Positions 1 to 12,755 of a stretch of 64,000 bases of DNA are shown piece after piece. The stretch lies in contig JAEOAD010000004.1 of the NCBI GenBank assembly GCA_036365145.1, positions 52,851,001 through 52,915,000 on the forward strand. The letters run 5' to 3'. Positions within the stretch are counted from its first letter, which is position 1, and the number at the start of each line of letters is the position of its first letter. This DNA is from Orientallactaga sibirica. Its lineage: Eukaryota; Chordata; Mammalia; Rodentia; Dipodidae. Both the position numbers and the translations under genes were made by a program. The notes beneath the pieces are model-generated. The model worked only from the letters and a program-made list of their open reading frames with translations. It made no database searches and was not told where the DNA came from.

Positions 1-94
1 CTGTATTCTCAGGGTGGCCTTGAACTCATGGCAATCCTTCTACCTCTGCCTCCCAAGTGCTGGGATTAAAGGCGTGCACCACCACGACTGGCTG
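1..94 (-). mobile_element. B1-type SINE, cut by window edge
   Basis: Reverse complement of the 7SL-derived B1 family, including the block around gtgctgggattaaaggcgtg that corresponds to the A-box end of the element. Its poly-A end would lie outside the window to the left. Confidence 0.9.
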
Positions 95-637
95 GTCTGA
101 TATGCTTATTGTCAAGCTTGAACATAGACAAGAAAGATTTGAGCAAGTTAAAATTATGTAATTTTATAAAGAAAAAATTTTCAGAATAAAACTAATATAG
201 AATGAAATATTTATTAGGTTTTGGTATCTAGTTTGCATAATGAGTGGATGGGTAGAAAATGGCTTTTCTTTTCATATATATATTCAGACAAACATATATT
301 CTGATAAGGATTAATCTTCTCTTCTTTTGAACTTAACATTGCTTTAAAAGCTAAATGTTATTAGATTATTCTATTATTTTGTAGTTATATATCATTATAT
401 CTCATGGATAATTCACACTTTATATAACCACATCCATACTGTTTAGCGTTTCCAATATAAATAAAAACATTGTTATGCTCATTAATAAATCTCAACTATC
501 TATACATACTTGGATGCTTCCTTAAGGATTAGCAAGCCTTTAGTATTATGCTGTTTAAAAATGTTTTAAAATATTTTGATTCCAGTTAATGACCATCAGA
601 AAGGCATTTAGGTTTTAGGGTACCTCCTTTTAGGTCT
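95..637. other. AT-rich unique sequence
   Basis: No open frame, known repeat or RNA gene recognised here. Low-complexity TA runs occur near 280-300. Confidence 0.5.
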
Positions 638-794
638 TGTATGAGACAGTTTTTTGCCAGTGTGACAAAATGACAGGCTCATGGACTCTGGTTTCAGTTC
701 ATGCTCACTTGTGTTGATTGCTTCTGAGCTGAGCCGAACATCATGACATCACGGCGGAGAACAAAGCTGCTCACCTCATGGAAGCCAAGAGAAT

Positions 795-835
<41 letters not shown>

Positions 836-1118
836 AGGGAGAGAGAGAATGTGTGTGAGTCATCCAGGTCAAGATATACCCTTGCAGGGCATGCCCCAGT
901 GACCTACTTCTCCTAACAATGCCACTCTTCTAAAGGCTCCATAAATTCCCAGCAATGCCATAAATTTATGAGTACATTAATGGATTAATCTGTTGATGAG
1001 GTTGGAGACTTCCTGATCCAATCAACTTCCCAAAACTCCACTCTGCTCACCGCTGCATTGGGAATAGGGCCTTTAACAGATGAGCCTTTGGAGGACATTT
1101 CAGATCGAAGCCATAACA
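638..1118 (-). mobile_element. MaLR-type LTR (ERVL-MaLR), antisense
   Basis: Read on the minus strand it starts TGTTATGGCTTCGATCTGAA at 1118 and continues with the rodent MaLR pattern (clause for aggctcatctgttaaag, cataaatt, cctgcaagggtatatc). It ends ...CTGTCTCATACA at 638. About 480 bp including an expanded GA tract. No internal region follows, so it is a solo LTR. It has the same general family look as the LTR at 40543-40946. Confidence 0.7.
794..848. repeat. (GA)n microsatellite inside the LTR
   Basis: Alternating GA run of about 30 bases followed by imperfect GAAGGAGGGA. It is an expansion of the purine-rich part of the MaLR LTR. Confidence 0.9.
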
Positions 1119-2251
1119 TTCTTTTATTATATTTTTTAAAACTAAGTAAAATATTGCTTTCAAGGATTGCACATAAAATATAGTCTGTTAATATCTACCA
1201 AATTAAATATCATGTATATTATCTGTGATTGATTTTATAAAATGGCAATCTTCCAAACATGTAAATCTTTAAAGATTTTTTTTAGAAACTTCTCCATATC
1301 TCGTAAGCATTATTGCTTTCTTTATAAAGATAGAAATAGAATGTCATTGATTTTTTTATTAGAATAAATTCTCCCAGATAGAAGCTAGACTACCTTGCCT
1401 TGTGACTATGTGACTAAGTTCTTGCTTGAGAAGGGAAAGGAAGGGATTTTGTAACTTCTAGACCAACTATTAAAACAGTGGTGAAATGTAATCATTATTC
1501 TTTCCCACATCCCACAGAGTAGAATTTGATTGTAATACTAACTGCTCAGCTGGGTTTGACTATGTTAGCAAATATGACTAGGGGATGGGACATGGGCAGT
1601 ATAAAGGTGTGTTAGCCCAGGTCCTCCTAAAACAAACTAGGCTGGCAGGTAGCTTATTGGAGGACACAATTACAAAGGATAGTAGTGAAGAAACGTGAGT
1701 AGGTGAGGGAGAGCCATCAGAAGTCAATGAAATGCCCTCATCTGTCAAAGGAGTGTGAGGAGGAAGGCTGGACGAGGCAGCTCATTACTGGGAAGTTTCA
1801 ATGAGGCGGACAGGGACTCTTCTCACTGAAGCTGCTTGCTTCACCTATGTTCTCTGCTGCACAGTCATTGAGTGAAGGTAGCTGATCAGAGTGTTAATTT
1901 CAGAGCTGGCTAAAGAGGTGGTATCTGGATCTGCGCTGGCTGCAGGATATGCGAGGAAATTCATGGTAACTTTGAGAAGGATTCCTTGACTAATTTGAGG
2001 AGTAAAGTGTCATTCTTACCTGAGTCATGTCCTGTGGAACTGCTTTTGTATAATGAAGCAAATTTTGACCACTTTTAAATCTAGCATACCTTGTGGACTC
2101 TTTGTTATAGCAACTTCTGTTCATATAAACTTTTCATTGTTTAATCTGTGAAACAGAGAATAACTCTTTGCCTTATATTTCTTCAATTCTTGGAAATCAT
2201 TTATTTACTCATACATGTGATTTTTTTTTCATTAAAATTTTGTAAATTTAA
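1119..2251. other. Unclassified non-coding sequence
   Basis: AT-rich up to about 1540. 1550-2040 is less AT-rich and without long homopolymers, but I could not assign it to a gene or a named repeat. There is no open frame longer than 60 codons. Confidence 0.4.
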
Positions 2252-2405
2252 GCCAGGCGTGGTGGTGCACACTTTTAATCCCAGCATTCGGGAAGCAGAG
2301 GTAGGAGGATCATTATAAGTTCGAGACCACCCTGAGTCTACATAGTTAATTCCAGGTCAGCCTGGGCTGGAGTGAGACCCTACCTCGAAAAACCAAAAAA
2401 ACAAC
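2252..2405 (+). mobile_element. B1-type SINE
   Basis: Near full-length B1: starts gccaggcgtggtggtgcaca, contains the ggaagcagaggtaggagg and ccaggtcagcctgggctgg blocks, and ends in an A-rich tail (aaaccaaaaaaacaac). Retains a recognisable pol III A-box region. Confidence 0.92.
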
Positions 2406-2554
2406 AAGAACAAAAATTGCAAATTTAGATAATGTTTAACATTATAGGTTAGATTCTACTTTGTTTTAATAGTTACTTTTATAGTAGAAATGTTTTTATT
2501 GTTTGTATAGCTTCTAAATCCTTAAAATTTATAGATACATAATTTAAAATGTTT

Positions 2555-2787
2555 TGTTTATTTTTATTTATTTATTTGAGAGTGACAGACAGAGAGAGAA
2601 AGAGGCAAAGAGAGAGAATGAGAGACAGAATAAGTGCACCAGGGCTTCCAGCCACTGCAAACAATCTTCAGATACATGTGCCAACTTGTGTATCTTTCTT
2701 GCTTGGGTACTAGGGAAGTGAGTCTCGAACTGGGGTCCTTAGGCTTCGCAGGCAAGTGCTTAACCACTAAACCATCTCTCCAGCCCC
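2555..2787 (-). mobile_element. tRNA-derived ID/B4-head SINE, antisense
   Basis: Minus-strand copy: the ggggctggagagatggttta head lies at 2768-2787 and the tail is tttatttatttatttgag on the left. The flanks 2531-2554 and 2788-2811 are near-identical (both start atagatacataattt), an unusually long target-site duplication of roughly 24 bp. Confidence 0.92.
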
Positions 2788-3064
2788 ATAGATACATAAT
2801 TTTAAATGTTTAAGTAAATAAAAGAAAAAAAGTCATTTTAGATGTTAATCTAAAATACCAAAATTTTAGTATGTACATAATACAAAATATTCACACATGT
2901 TTACATCTTTTTGTAACGAGTCTGCAAAATATATTATGTGTATAGATCACCTCAATTTTTGTCCAGTTTTCACCTTAAATAATTTCTCTATGCTCATGTC
3001 TTATAAAGTTTATAGTTAAATATAAGTTCACATACATAGTTTGTGAAAATGTACTTAGCACTGT

Positions 3065-3410
3065 ACTGAGTGCTAGGGATATGTCTCAGGGGATTATGCA
3101 CTTGCTACGCTAGTGTGAGGACCTGAGTTAGATCCATGGAGGATGCATCTGAAATCTTACAGCTTCTATGGCAAGATGGGAGACAGAGACAGGAAAATCC
3201 CTTAGAAGCTTATAGGCCAGGTAGCCTAGTGTATGCTGCAGCAAGATGAGCAATGACATGACCTTACCTCAGACAAGGTGGAAGGTGAGGACCAACAGGG
3301 AAGTCTACCTTCTAACATCCATGCTCATGTGTCCACAGTCTCTCACACACAGACACACTTGCATACATATGTCATACATGCACAAAAATTGATAAACAAA
3401 TAAAAACATA
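3065..3410 (+). mobile_element. B4-type (ID+B1 composite) SINE
   Basis: Degenerate tRNA-like head (gggatatgtctcaggggatt, gtgaggacctgagttagatc), a B1-like middle (gacagaggaaaatccc type, ccttacctca), then a tail with ctcacacacagacacactt and an A-rich end near 3400. This is the rodent B4 order. Considerably diverged. Confidence 0.65.
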
Positions 3411-4029
3411 CTGAATTCAATACCAGTTTTCAAATTAAAGAAAAAATAAGTAAAGTAAAAATATTCTATGCTCAATAATCACAAGTGTTTTGTCAATTCC
3501 ACAGTGAATTGAAAAACAGACTAAGCAAATTAGAGTGACCACTTCAACTCTGCCTTCGCGGTTTTATTAGTACAGAGATTCAGGCTCAGGACAGTGACTA
3601 GTCAGCATCTCCCTTTCCATGTTACATTATTTTACATCTATCCAAGGCTGAACTCTAGGTGTTTGTTACGTCATTGGGAATATAATACTGTCCGCATAAT
3701 AAATGTTCAATTCTTCAGGCCATTTCAGGCCATGGAACCAGTCACATGTGATATACCTGTGACTGAGGATGGCTGTGTTCAAATAAAACTTTATTTGTAG
3801 AGATTGGAAATTTCATTTCTTTTAATTTTTCTTGTTCAACCAATGAGGCATGTAATTTTTTTTTTTTTATTTTATGGGCCATAAGAAAATAGGAAATCTG
3901 ACATGCAGGTCAGATTTGTAGAATCTTGGATAGCTGTCTATATGAACAGGCATGCAAATATCTTGACATCATGAAAATATGCAGAAAAGGAATGAGATTC
4001 ATTGTGATATGAATATATAATGCTCCTCT
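3411..4029. other. Unclassified AT-rich sequence
   Basis: Contains one 68-codon chance frame at 3594-3800 with no recognisable domain and a T-run at 3857-3867. No gene or named repeat seen. Confidence 0.4.
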
Positions 4030-4330
4030 TGGGCTTATGCTTTTAAATATTTGGTAGCTCTGCTACTGTTCAGGAGAGTTAGCACCTTTTGGAGGATAGC
4101 CTCATTGGAGAAAATCGGTCAATGAGGGCTTGACATGGTGCTTTATAGCTAGACCCTGCTTCGTGTCCAATCTCTGATTCCTCACTACAGATACAACACG
4201 ACCAGCTGCCTTCGCGTCTTTGCCATTTGTATTGTGCCTCTTCTTAAACTGTATCCTCTCATGAACCGTTTTGCCTTTACACTGCTTCTCGTCACTTATT
4301 GGGTGACAGCAACAGGCAAGTAACTAACAC
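4030..4330 (+). mobile_element. ERVL/MaLR-type LTR, 5' truncated
   Basis: Follows the order typical of this rodent LTR class: ttaaatatttggt, ttttggagg, ctgcttcgtgtccaatctct, cagatacaacacgaccagct, aactgtatcctctcatgaac, then gggtgacagcaacaggcaag at the 3' end. The polyadenylation motif is degraded. The start is approximate. Confidence 0.6.
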
Positions 4331-5347
4331 TCACATTCAGAAATGGGTCAGGCTGAGAGACAACTGCAAACAAATGAATTGAGGCCCTTCCTGAACTGTG
4401 TTGGGAGGCCATCTGCCATAGTCCACAAACACCATTCATGGCTTCCAGTTTAATTTTGATTCCCTATACTTTGTAATACAGATAGCCCTATCTTGCATAA
4501 AGCATGTCCTCTTTCGCTTCCCTGCAAGTCTGTGAAATAGGCCTGAGATTGTAATGAATGAATTCCATTCTACTCAATGCATGTAGTGTGCTCTGGTGTC
4601 TCCAGGGGTATGGTAGCATAAACATACTTTGTGTGGTGCATACTTCCCTACAAATTGAATGAGTTGCTGAGAGGATATAGCATTCAATAGTTGGTTTGTG
4701 TTTTAAACCACTGTGATGTAGTCCTGAAGTGTAGATGCAAATACTGTTATTCTGTCACATAAATAGTAATCCGTTTTGAGATGGGCCTCAGCCTCTTCAT
4801 TTTAATTTAGTTATTTACTACAGCAATACAAAAAAAGAGTAACTGGATTGAAATGTAAGATAGAGAAGAAGAAATTGTACTTCAAACCAAAATGATGAAT
4901 TTTAGAATCAAGAATTATGTGTAGAACTATTGTTTCAAAGGTCAGAGGAAATTGAAAACTTGTCAAGATACATGTTAGAAATTTATTAGGATAATGATAA
5001 CTTTCTCTCTTCCCAGATTATATCAAAATTAAAGCTATATATTAATTTCCAAAGTTTCATATCAAGTTAAAATGAGTTGAATGTGTCAGAATGATCTAAT
5101 CAACATTTGCACGAATTTCACTCTATAAATTCTTGAAAAAGTGATAAGTAAATTTGTTTCCTTCAGGATTTATTTTTAGCAGGGCAATCATGCTTCTTTT
5201 TGTGAATTTAAAAGAAATGAGTCTCTTCACAATATATTTCACATATTTTATTTCTTTAAACATAGTCATAGAATAAATATTCTAAGTTAGAGAACTATGG
5301 TAGAAAAGCTAATTTACATTTTTATAATTTTTAATTAGATGTTTTAA
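4331..5347. other. Unclassified AT-rich sequence
   Basis: No gene, RNA gene or named repeat recognised. No open frame above 60 codons. Confidence 0.45.
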
Positions 5348-5554
5348 AATTTTTATTTATTTATTGAGAGAGAAAAAGAGGCAGAGAGAGATAAAAAGAA
5401 ACAATGGGCATGCCAGGATCTCTTGCCACTGCAAAAGAACTCCAGATGCATATGCCACCATGTGCATCTGGCTTATGTGAGTACTGGGGAATAGAACTTG
5501 GGTCCTTGGCCTCACCAACAAGTACCTTAACAACTAAACCATCTCTCAAGCACC
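5348..5554 (-). mobile_element. tRNA-derived ID/B4-head SINE, antisense
   Basis: Left A/T tail (tttatttatttattgagaga), middle ccagatgcatatgccaccat and right head aaaccatctctcaagcacc. More mutated in the head than the 2.5-kb copy. Confidence 0.88.
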
Positions 5555-8060
5555 AAATTTACCTTTTTACTTTCTAGTTTTAAACTCACATTTAAGGCCA
5601 TGTAATCAAATATTGTAATCACTATCTGAATTTTCACTGAGAACAGTTATGAAATTTAGAATCTATGATCACATCTTGGTAACACAATTTATTATCTAAT
5701 TTACTTATTATAGATATATTTATATATTCATTGATTCTAACTTTAATTCTAGGAAAAGCAATTGTAAATCTATGTGATTGCTAAGTTTAAGGAAGACATT
5801 ACATAATGTAGATATGATTTATCAAGTAAGATATTAGCCACTTTGAATAGTCAAGTTTGTTCAACAATAATAGCCACTTGATGTTTAGATTGTTAATTTC
5901 AATTGAAAAGAACGTTTTGTCTTTCATATTTCAAACCCAATTATTTGATGCACATGTCTACTTTTCAACTAATTCTAATTTGTCATAGTTCACATTACAG
6001 TCCAATATTAATCTCAGACGTACACTAGTGTAAAATGTGTAGTGGGAAGCTATGATCTTGAACCTCAGATATGAATTCAAGAATGTCACATGTCACCTTA
6101 TATTTTATTTTCAACTTTAAGTCTATTCTTTAAATGACATTTTCTTTATATATCTTATTTCCTTACAGAATGACAGGATCAAAATTATCTCATAGATAAA
6201 GACTGTGGACATTAAACCATTAAAATAAAGTTTTTATTGTAAAGGAAGTCACTCTCATTTATCCTTCATTTGCTCCATAGTTCAATGAGTGACCTAAATA
6301 GTGCTGTAAAATTAAATTTTTATTTAGTGCTGATGAAATATTTATTTATTAAAAATGTAGTCATCTGCAATCAGATTTTCACTTCAGTGTCTCTATTTGG
6401 AATCTGCTGATAGTTCCTGGAAGCTGTTTGGGGATTGGAACACTCAGCACTATTGTATTGTGATCAATAATTAAATTTAGTGCTGACATGCATCTAGTTT
6501 ATGCAGCCGTCTCTGACAATCCCATCTTGCAAAATTAATCCTTTCCAATTTATTTAATAGAGGACATGAACAATGAAATAATTCAGATGAGTACCAATGC
6601 AAGATTATTTCTGGTCAATATTACTTTATTATAAATTGGGTCCACATACTCATTAGTAAATTAACTGTCAAATCTGAAAACAGCTTTTTTTTGTTTAAAG
6701 GTAATTATTGGTACTGAAGACAAGAAGGCACTTAACCTTGCTGTACAGTTGTCCTTACCACAGTGTTTTTTTATTCCAGGCTATAACTAACCCATCAAAG
6801 CTACAGAGAGAAAATAATTAGTGATATTAAAATGGATGAATTTTAACTATTACAAGGCTGTAGCTATTTAGGTACAGAGAATATAACTTTATAATGTTAA
6901 GGTTTTATAATTATTTGTAGTCTGGTACATTTCAGAGATATTTTACCTTATACTAATTGAAAAATTTACTGGAAAGAAAAGAAACATTGATATAGAAAAA
7001 ATTCTATTATAAAAATAGGTTAAATGCAATGGAATTTCTTCCTAGAAATATTACCAGAGTTGCATTTTGTTTTCAGTGAGCTATTACAATATATAAAGTA
7101 TTTTAAGTGTCTTTTTTTAAAAATAAACTTCAATGTAAAATGTTTGATTCCAGATTTTTTGTTTGTTTTTTTACTATATTAACTAGTCAGTCACAGTGTG
7201 GGTCTACTAAATCATTTTAAAGCAATATTTACACAGATTAATTAAACAATTCATTTTTCTACTTGGTTTATTCATTTCTTCACATTTTCAGAAAATTATT
7301 GACTTGTTACCATTCTATGATAGCAATGCAGAGAACTAAAGTAAATAAAATATATTGTGCTAATCTTTTTCTCAGAGACCTGTAGATAGAACATACCCCG
7401 AGTCCACAAGATGAGTAGAATACATGCTTACACACTTTTTTGTATTGGATAAGTAAGAGGTATTATTTTTGAATGTTTTTGCCAAATATAAATTTGACGG
7501 ATAAGTGCTGAGTCTTATTGTATTGATTGCCACTCTGCCTATCAAAGAATTGAAATGGAGTCAAGAGAAAGTGGCATATATTCATTCTATCGATGCTGTA
7601 TGCTGTCAATAATCTGTATCTCAAGATGTCCCCAAATCACATGTGTTAACTATTTCATCTATTAGCACTGGACGGAATTCACAAAGAATACCCTCATGCT
7701 ATTTGTATTGCAAAATATACTACCTGTATATTTTAATCACCAAGCATGTGTTACACTGGAGAGACTGTGAATGAGATTATAAATAATGAAAACTTAGCTT
7801 GTTAATAATACACCGTTGACTAGAGTAAAGTGATTCTTGTTGATGCAAGCTTACCCACACAGTCCAAGACACAGGATGAACAAGACCCCCAGAGAAATGT
7901 TATTAAAATTTATTTTTGTAACTATTTAAAATATTTTCATAATTTTATTGCTAAATATAGTGGTTGTATACTAGATGAGATTTATGATGAATATTGTTAT
8001 TTTATAACAGTGTTCCATAAAGACCATTGCTGAGTTTGATCACTTGGAAATTTTTTTTTT
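5555..8060. other. 2.5 kb AT-rich sequence without recognised elements
   Basis: Strongly AT-rich, with scattered A- and T-runs. One 67-codon frame at 7830-8033 shows no motif. I recognise no gene, SINE or LTR. Confidence 0.45.
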
Positions 8061-8395
8061 CATTTACTCTTTTTAAAAAATAATTTATTTCTTTCATTTT
8101 TCACACACAAACACACATATATGCATATATGTACAATATATATAAGTATACACGTACATATATAATGAATATATGTCCATAAAATGTACTACTCTCTTAT
8201 TTCCCCCAACTACCCTCTCTTGTCCTCCTCCCCTCCCAGTAACACATTTCTTTCTTTTTCCCCATTAATTCTTATCTTACTTTCATGCTATTTTTTTAAC
8301 CCACCTAATTAAATTTTGGGTTCTTTGCATGATCATTTATGCTTGAATGCTCAAAGGACACATTTATAAACCATTGTTTTTTTCAGTACTGGGTT
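8061..8395. mobile_element. Possible LINE-1 3' UTR remnant
   Basis: T-rich start, then a CT-rich block with ccctctcttgtcctcctccc, then aacccacctaattaaatttt and gggttctttgcatgatcatt. The same order of blocks occurs at 41960-42140 in this window, where a LINE-1 3' UTR-like sequence follows. Weak on its own. Confidence 0.4.
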
Positions 8396-9290
8396 TTCTT
8401 GTATTGTGGAGCCCACAAAGGGAGAGATAGAATTCTGCAGGATCATGAAGGCTGGGGTCTTTTTAACGATGTGTTCTGACCTTTCTGTTTTTAGCTTGTG
8501 TGTTGAGTTCACAAGAACGTCACTAAACCTCCCTGGTTCTGACTCTTGTTTGCACTTTGCTTTCTAACAGTATTGAAGCTTAGCTTATTGTGAGAATGAA
8601 AAAGTCCCATCTACTTACTAGGTTCAAAATTTACATGTGAAATTTCACAAACTTTAATCACCAATGTCCTCATTAGGGTTGTGATATTTATTAAATAGTT
8701 GCATGCCACTGACAGTGATATGTAAAATTCAAAATTAGGGAAACACTGCTTCTAATCTTTAAGAATTCAGCACTTAAAAGATCAAGTGTGTAAATAAAAT
8801 CTTACACTACTCCAGTTTGCTGAGCATGGACATAAGAGGAAAACCTATCATAAAGACTTGATGCTCTATTTGTGGTTTAGTATTAATGAGTTTCATATTG
8901 TGAAACATGACAGGAGGAATTGAAATGGCTTCCTGTTTTACTGAGAGCAGATTTCACTGGACTTGGGCTTGGACAGTTCTGTCTAAAGCACTGGCTCTGT
9001 GCAGCCTAGAGCTTCAGATCCCGCTGACAAAAATGGATCCAGGGGGGAGGGTCATGTTTGCAAGGGGTGCTGGGTCCATTTTCTTTACTGGCTTCATGTG
9101 TGCAGGATTCAGAAACACAGAGAGTCAGCTTCTGTTAAAAACTTTTAGTTTGCTACATTCTGGTAAATTCCACGTGTTGCTGATGAAGACATACACCTAG
9201 AAGAAGGACAAGCTGGTAACATACGGGGCTCACTCTCACCTTAGGGCTCTGCACAATAGCCCTTGACCAACTGTGTCTTGTTCTCTTTGT

Positions 9291-9293
<3 letters not shown>
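8396..9293. other. Unique non-coding sequence
   Basis: Moderately complex sequence with a 97-codon frame (8907-9200) that shows no domain, signal peptide or splice context. Treated as chance. No repeat recognised. Confidence 0.45.

Positions 9294-9334
<41 letters not shown>
9294..9334. repeat. (CA)n microsatellite with short (TA)n
   Basis: About 16 perfect CA units at 9295-9326, then TATATATA. A polymorphism-prone simple repeat. Confidence 0.97.
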
Positions 9335-10072
9335 ATCTGTATGTAATGTGATTTATGTACAATGTTCAAGATATTATTTACTTATTTAAATCAAATATAA
9401 GCTCCACAGGATGCAGATTTTACCAGTGATGTGCTGATAATTAGGGGAGAAAGCCTTGATTGGTAATATAGGTCAGTTGCTATAATATGAATGCTTCCAT
9501 CTTACTTGAAAAATTCTCTTAATTGTACAAGCTTCTGCAAGCTGGAACAAGCTGATTTGAATATATGACTGCATGTTGGGTGTATTGTTCTTGAAAATAC
9601 CTAGAAATAGAATAATACCTAACACTTAAAATTGTTTGATTCTTACTGAATGACTGACTGGAATCTCAGAGGGACCCAAATTGTTACAATAGTTCTGCTG
9701 GACATCTTTTACAATGTAAGATGCAAGATCCTAGAAACATTTTCCGAGCCCATTAAGATTTGAGTGATGCAGCCTAATTCTCCCCACTACATCCTACACT
9801 GCATTTTAGGATATTGCTAAAGGGAAACTGTGGCCATTCTCTAGACATGGCACCTGGCTTTATGCCTCTGAAACTGTGTCCATGCTCTTTAAAAAGCCTG
9901 GAGTGCTTTACATACTCTGTGAAAACAAAACAAAACAAAATCTTGCAAAGCTTACATTTATAAGAGTTGCAATATCAGTAAACTTTCCCCATAGTAGTCT
10001 TTTCAATGTGCATGGATAGTATCACACACTTACTTCCTCATTACTATTACATTCATTCTTTATGAAAACAAT
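9335..10072. other. Unique non-coding sequence
   Basis: No gene or named repeat recognised. A short caaaacaaaacaaaa run lies at 9925-9940. Confidence 0.45.
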
Positions 10073-10394
10073 TCCCATGTGTGAATGCATACATGCATGC
10101 ATGTATGAGCATGTACATGTTTGGAGGTCAGAGACAACCTTGAGGAGTTGGTTATTTCTTTCCACCTTCTTTAAGAAAAGGTCTCTTGTGTTGTTTGCTG
10201 CTGAGAAAGCCAGACACATGGGCACAAGCTTCAGGATTTTCTGACTGTTCCTTGCATTGTCATAAGTGTGTTGGGATTATAGACATATGAATCACTGTGT
10301 GTGTGCCATTTTATTTGGGTGATAGGGAGCCAAACTCTGGCTGACATGTTTGTGAAATAAGAACCTTAAATCACTGAGACATCTCCCCTGCCCC
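10073..10394 (-). mobile_element. B4-type SINE, antisense
   Basis: Minus-strand B4 order: gcatgcatgtatgagcatgt, then ttggaggtcagagacaacct, a B1-like block with gtgttgggattatagacata, and a degenerate tRNA-like head ending in gacatctcccctgcccc at 10394. Confidence 0.7.
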
Positions 10395-10397
10395 ATT

Positions 10398-10617
10398 CTT
10401 TTTTATTTTATTTTTATTTATTTTTTAGAGAGAGAGAGACCAACAGAGAGAGGGAGGAGAGAGAATGGGCACATTAGGTCCTCCAGCTACTGCAAATGAA
10501 CCCCAGAAGCATGCACCACCATTAGCATCTGGCTTATGTGGGTTCTGGGGAATTGAGCCTAGGTCATTTGGCTTTACTGACAAGTTTCTTAGCTTCTAAG
10601 CCATCTCTCCAACCCCC
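10398..10617 (-). mobile_element. tRNA-derived ID/B4-head SINE, antisense
   Basis: Begins with ttttatttatttttta and a GA-rich run, contains ccagaagcatgcaccaccat, and ends gccatctctccaaccccc. It lies directly beside the B4 at 10073-10394, so the two may be a serial insertion. Confidence 0.9.
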
Positions 10618-10869
10618 AAAGCCTATTCTTTCTTGAATTATATTTCACTTCTATTTTTATTTTTATATTTTAAAAATGTTCATATTACAAAACCAATTAA
10701 TGATCTTTTATGTGAAAGGAAGGCATACATTATAAGGTGGTAGTTTCCCTTAACTCTTTTCTACAGCTACACCTAAGATTCATAATTCACAAGCAACTTA
10801 ATACTTTGATAATTCCACTAATAATATAGAAATTATCTTTGGCTATAATGCTATTTATATGGCTGTATC
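10618..10869. other. AT-rich unique sequence
   Basis: Nothing recognised. Confidence 0.4.
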
Positions 10870-10985
10870 TCCATCCCTAGTCTGTGAGCATCTAGAGAAT
10901 AGAATAAGACTTTGCTTTTACCCTGTCCCTTGACACAGTGGTTGGCACATGGATAGTTAAAATAAGTGCTTGTCAATGAGACAAA
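10870..10985 (+). mobile_element. LINE-2 3' end remnant
   Basis: Shows the old mammalian L2 3' pattern: ctagtctgtgagcatctaga, then ccctgtcccttgacacagtg, gttggcacatggatagttaa and aataagtgcttgtcaatgag. About 115 bp, diverged. Confidence 0.5.
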
Positions 10986-11434
10986 CCACTCAGGTTGTGA
11001 AGTCCCACTACCACTATGAAAAGAGTTAGAATATTGATAAGTAGAAGTTATTCTGGAACTATTGTAGAGTGACCTTCAGTGGCCAGTCTTCATTTTCTTC
11101 CAGACCATAAGAGGCACAGTATAATCATACTGACTTTTAACTGTTTTCTTGGTTCTCATTAGAGAGGAATCTTGTCCAAGAGCAGTTTTTAAGTGCCACT
11201 GACAAAGTGGGTTCAGAGCTCGGTTGTGAGGTCTATAATGTGTTGAATGTATGGGGTTTTACACTTGCTAACATGTTTATGGAGGGTTGCTGGATGAAGG
11301 TATCTCATTATACCGAAAATCCGTGAACACAATTACTGGCTTTTGCATAATGTGCAAATGAGATAAGTGATTAGGTATACATAATTTGAAGACTCAATTT
11401 ACAGAATTTAATGTCTGTGAAGAAACATGGATGT

Positions 11435-11585
11435 TCTCCTTGGAACAGAAGAGTTGGGTTTGAATCAGTTATTATAATCTTCAGCAGGCACATGAACTTG
11501 GACCCACCCTTTATCTCCTTCAACTCCAGGATTCATTACATCTCCTCTGCAAATATAATGAGAATCTCTGCTTGAAGTGTTCATA
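11435..11585 (+). mobile_element. Possible MIR remnant
   Basis: gagttgggtttgaatcagtt, then tgaacttggacccacccttt and atctccttcaactccaggat, spaced as in the MIR core. Low similarity. Confidence 0.4.
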
Positions 11586-11604
11586 AAAGTATGATTTCTT
11601 TGAG

Positions 11605-11790
11605 TTAAAAATACTTATTTAACACTTGCCACATGCTAGCACTGTGTAAGCATTTAATAAGCATTAACTCATTTAATCTTCTTCATAATTGTTTGAGCCT
11701 TCTCTAGTGATCATCAGAGAAAATTTACTGATGAGGAAACTACAACATAACATAATTTTCCTCAAGCTACACAATGCATGCGCTATGGAG
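11605..11790 (-). mobile_element. MIR element, antisense
   Basis: Reverse-complement MIR: tatttaacacttgccacatg, gcattaactcatttaatctt, then actgatgaggaaactacaac, with the spacing of the MIR 3' half. An ancient mammalian SINE. Confidence 0.6.
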
Positions 11791-12609
11791 CCCCTTTAAA
11801 ACACAGCTTATTTTTTTTCTCTGAGCCACCAAATGCTGTTTTTGTGAAAGTGTTTTATGAAATGCAAAAGCCTTTAAAATGAAAAGTATAATTATTACAA
11901 ATTAATTTTTGGCATTAGTGTCTGGTTCTTTCTCTAGTTTTTTCCTTGCTAATAAGCTGTAGGGCCAAACATGAAAATAACCCTATCTACTATGATTTAA
12001 TATTTTGTGACAACATTGTTGTTATTACAAATAATAAAATGTTATGTGAAAAGCAGAATTTATTTTTGCCCAGAAGTAAAGGGCAGAGGGTAAGTAAGGG
12101 TCAGTATGGAGAAAAGTCCAAGCTGATTCATAAACCTTTAATAATATTAGGCTCTCAAGCTCTTGACCAAGACTGGATTTGGAATTGTCTGATAGTTTCA
12201 AAAGCTTTTCGTTTCCAAATTCCTCTTGTATGTAAACAAAAATGAAATAGGCAGGCAGAGAATATGACCTGTGTTACAGCCTATTTTCCTGAGCATTGTA
12301 TATTTGGAAATTCAAAAGTCTTGGAGGGTTAATGAAAATGTTTTGCTGATATTTAATAACCATAATTCAAGGAGGTATAGAAACAGCTTTGTCTAATGTT
12401 AATATGATCTGATAGAAAGATTTTATGCAACATGTCACAAATTACAAAGTTTAGGGAGAATTTAAATGAATAGCAAGGTTATTTTTTAAATGTTAAAAAT
12501 ATTTACATATAAACAAGACAAAGTAACACATTGAAGGAAACACATACTAAAGTTAAGGGATTCTGGACTCACAAAGATCCTTAAGAATTACTAAGATTCT
12601 TAGTTCAAT
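11791..12609. other. Unique AT-rich sequence
   Basis: Contains a 99-codon frame (11946-12245) without domain or codon-bias evidence. No gene claimed. Confidence 0.45.
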
Positions 12610-12755
12610 GTGATGATGTTCACTGGTAATCCCAGTACTTGAGCTGTTGAAGCAGGAGGATTCTGAGTACTATACTAACCTGCTCTACAGAGTGAGTTTG
12701 AAGCCACCCTTGGCTGTATAGTGAGAGCCTGTTCCCAAACAAACTAACAAGTTAA
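12610..12755 (+). mobile_element. Degenerate B1/B4-related SINE
   Basis: Contains ggtaatcccagtacttgagc, gaagcaggaggattctgagt, gtgagtttgaagccaccctt and an A-rich end (ccaaacaaactaacaa). This is the B1-type block order with heavy divergence. Confidence 0.5.

Noticed and set aside
8907..9200. 97-codon plus-strand frame
   Set aside because: Searched for exon-like features (flanking ag/gt sites, conserved motifs) and saw none convincing.
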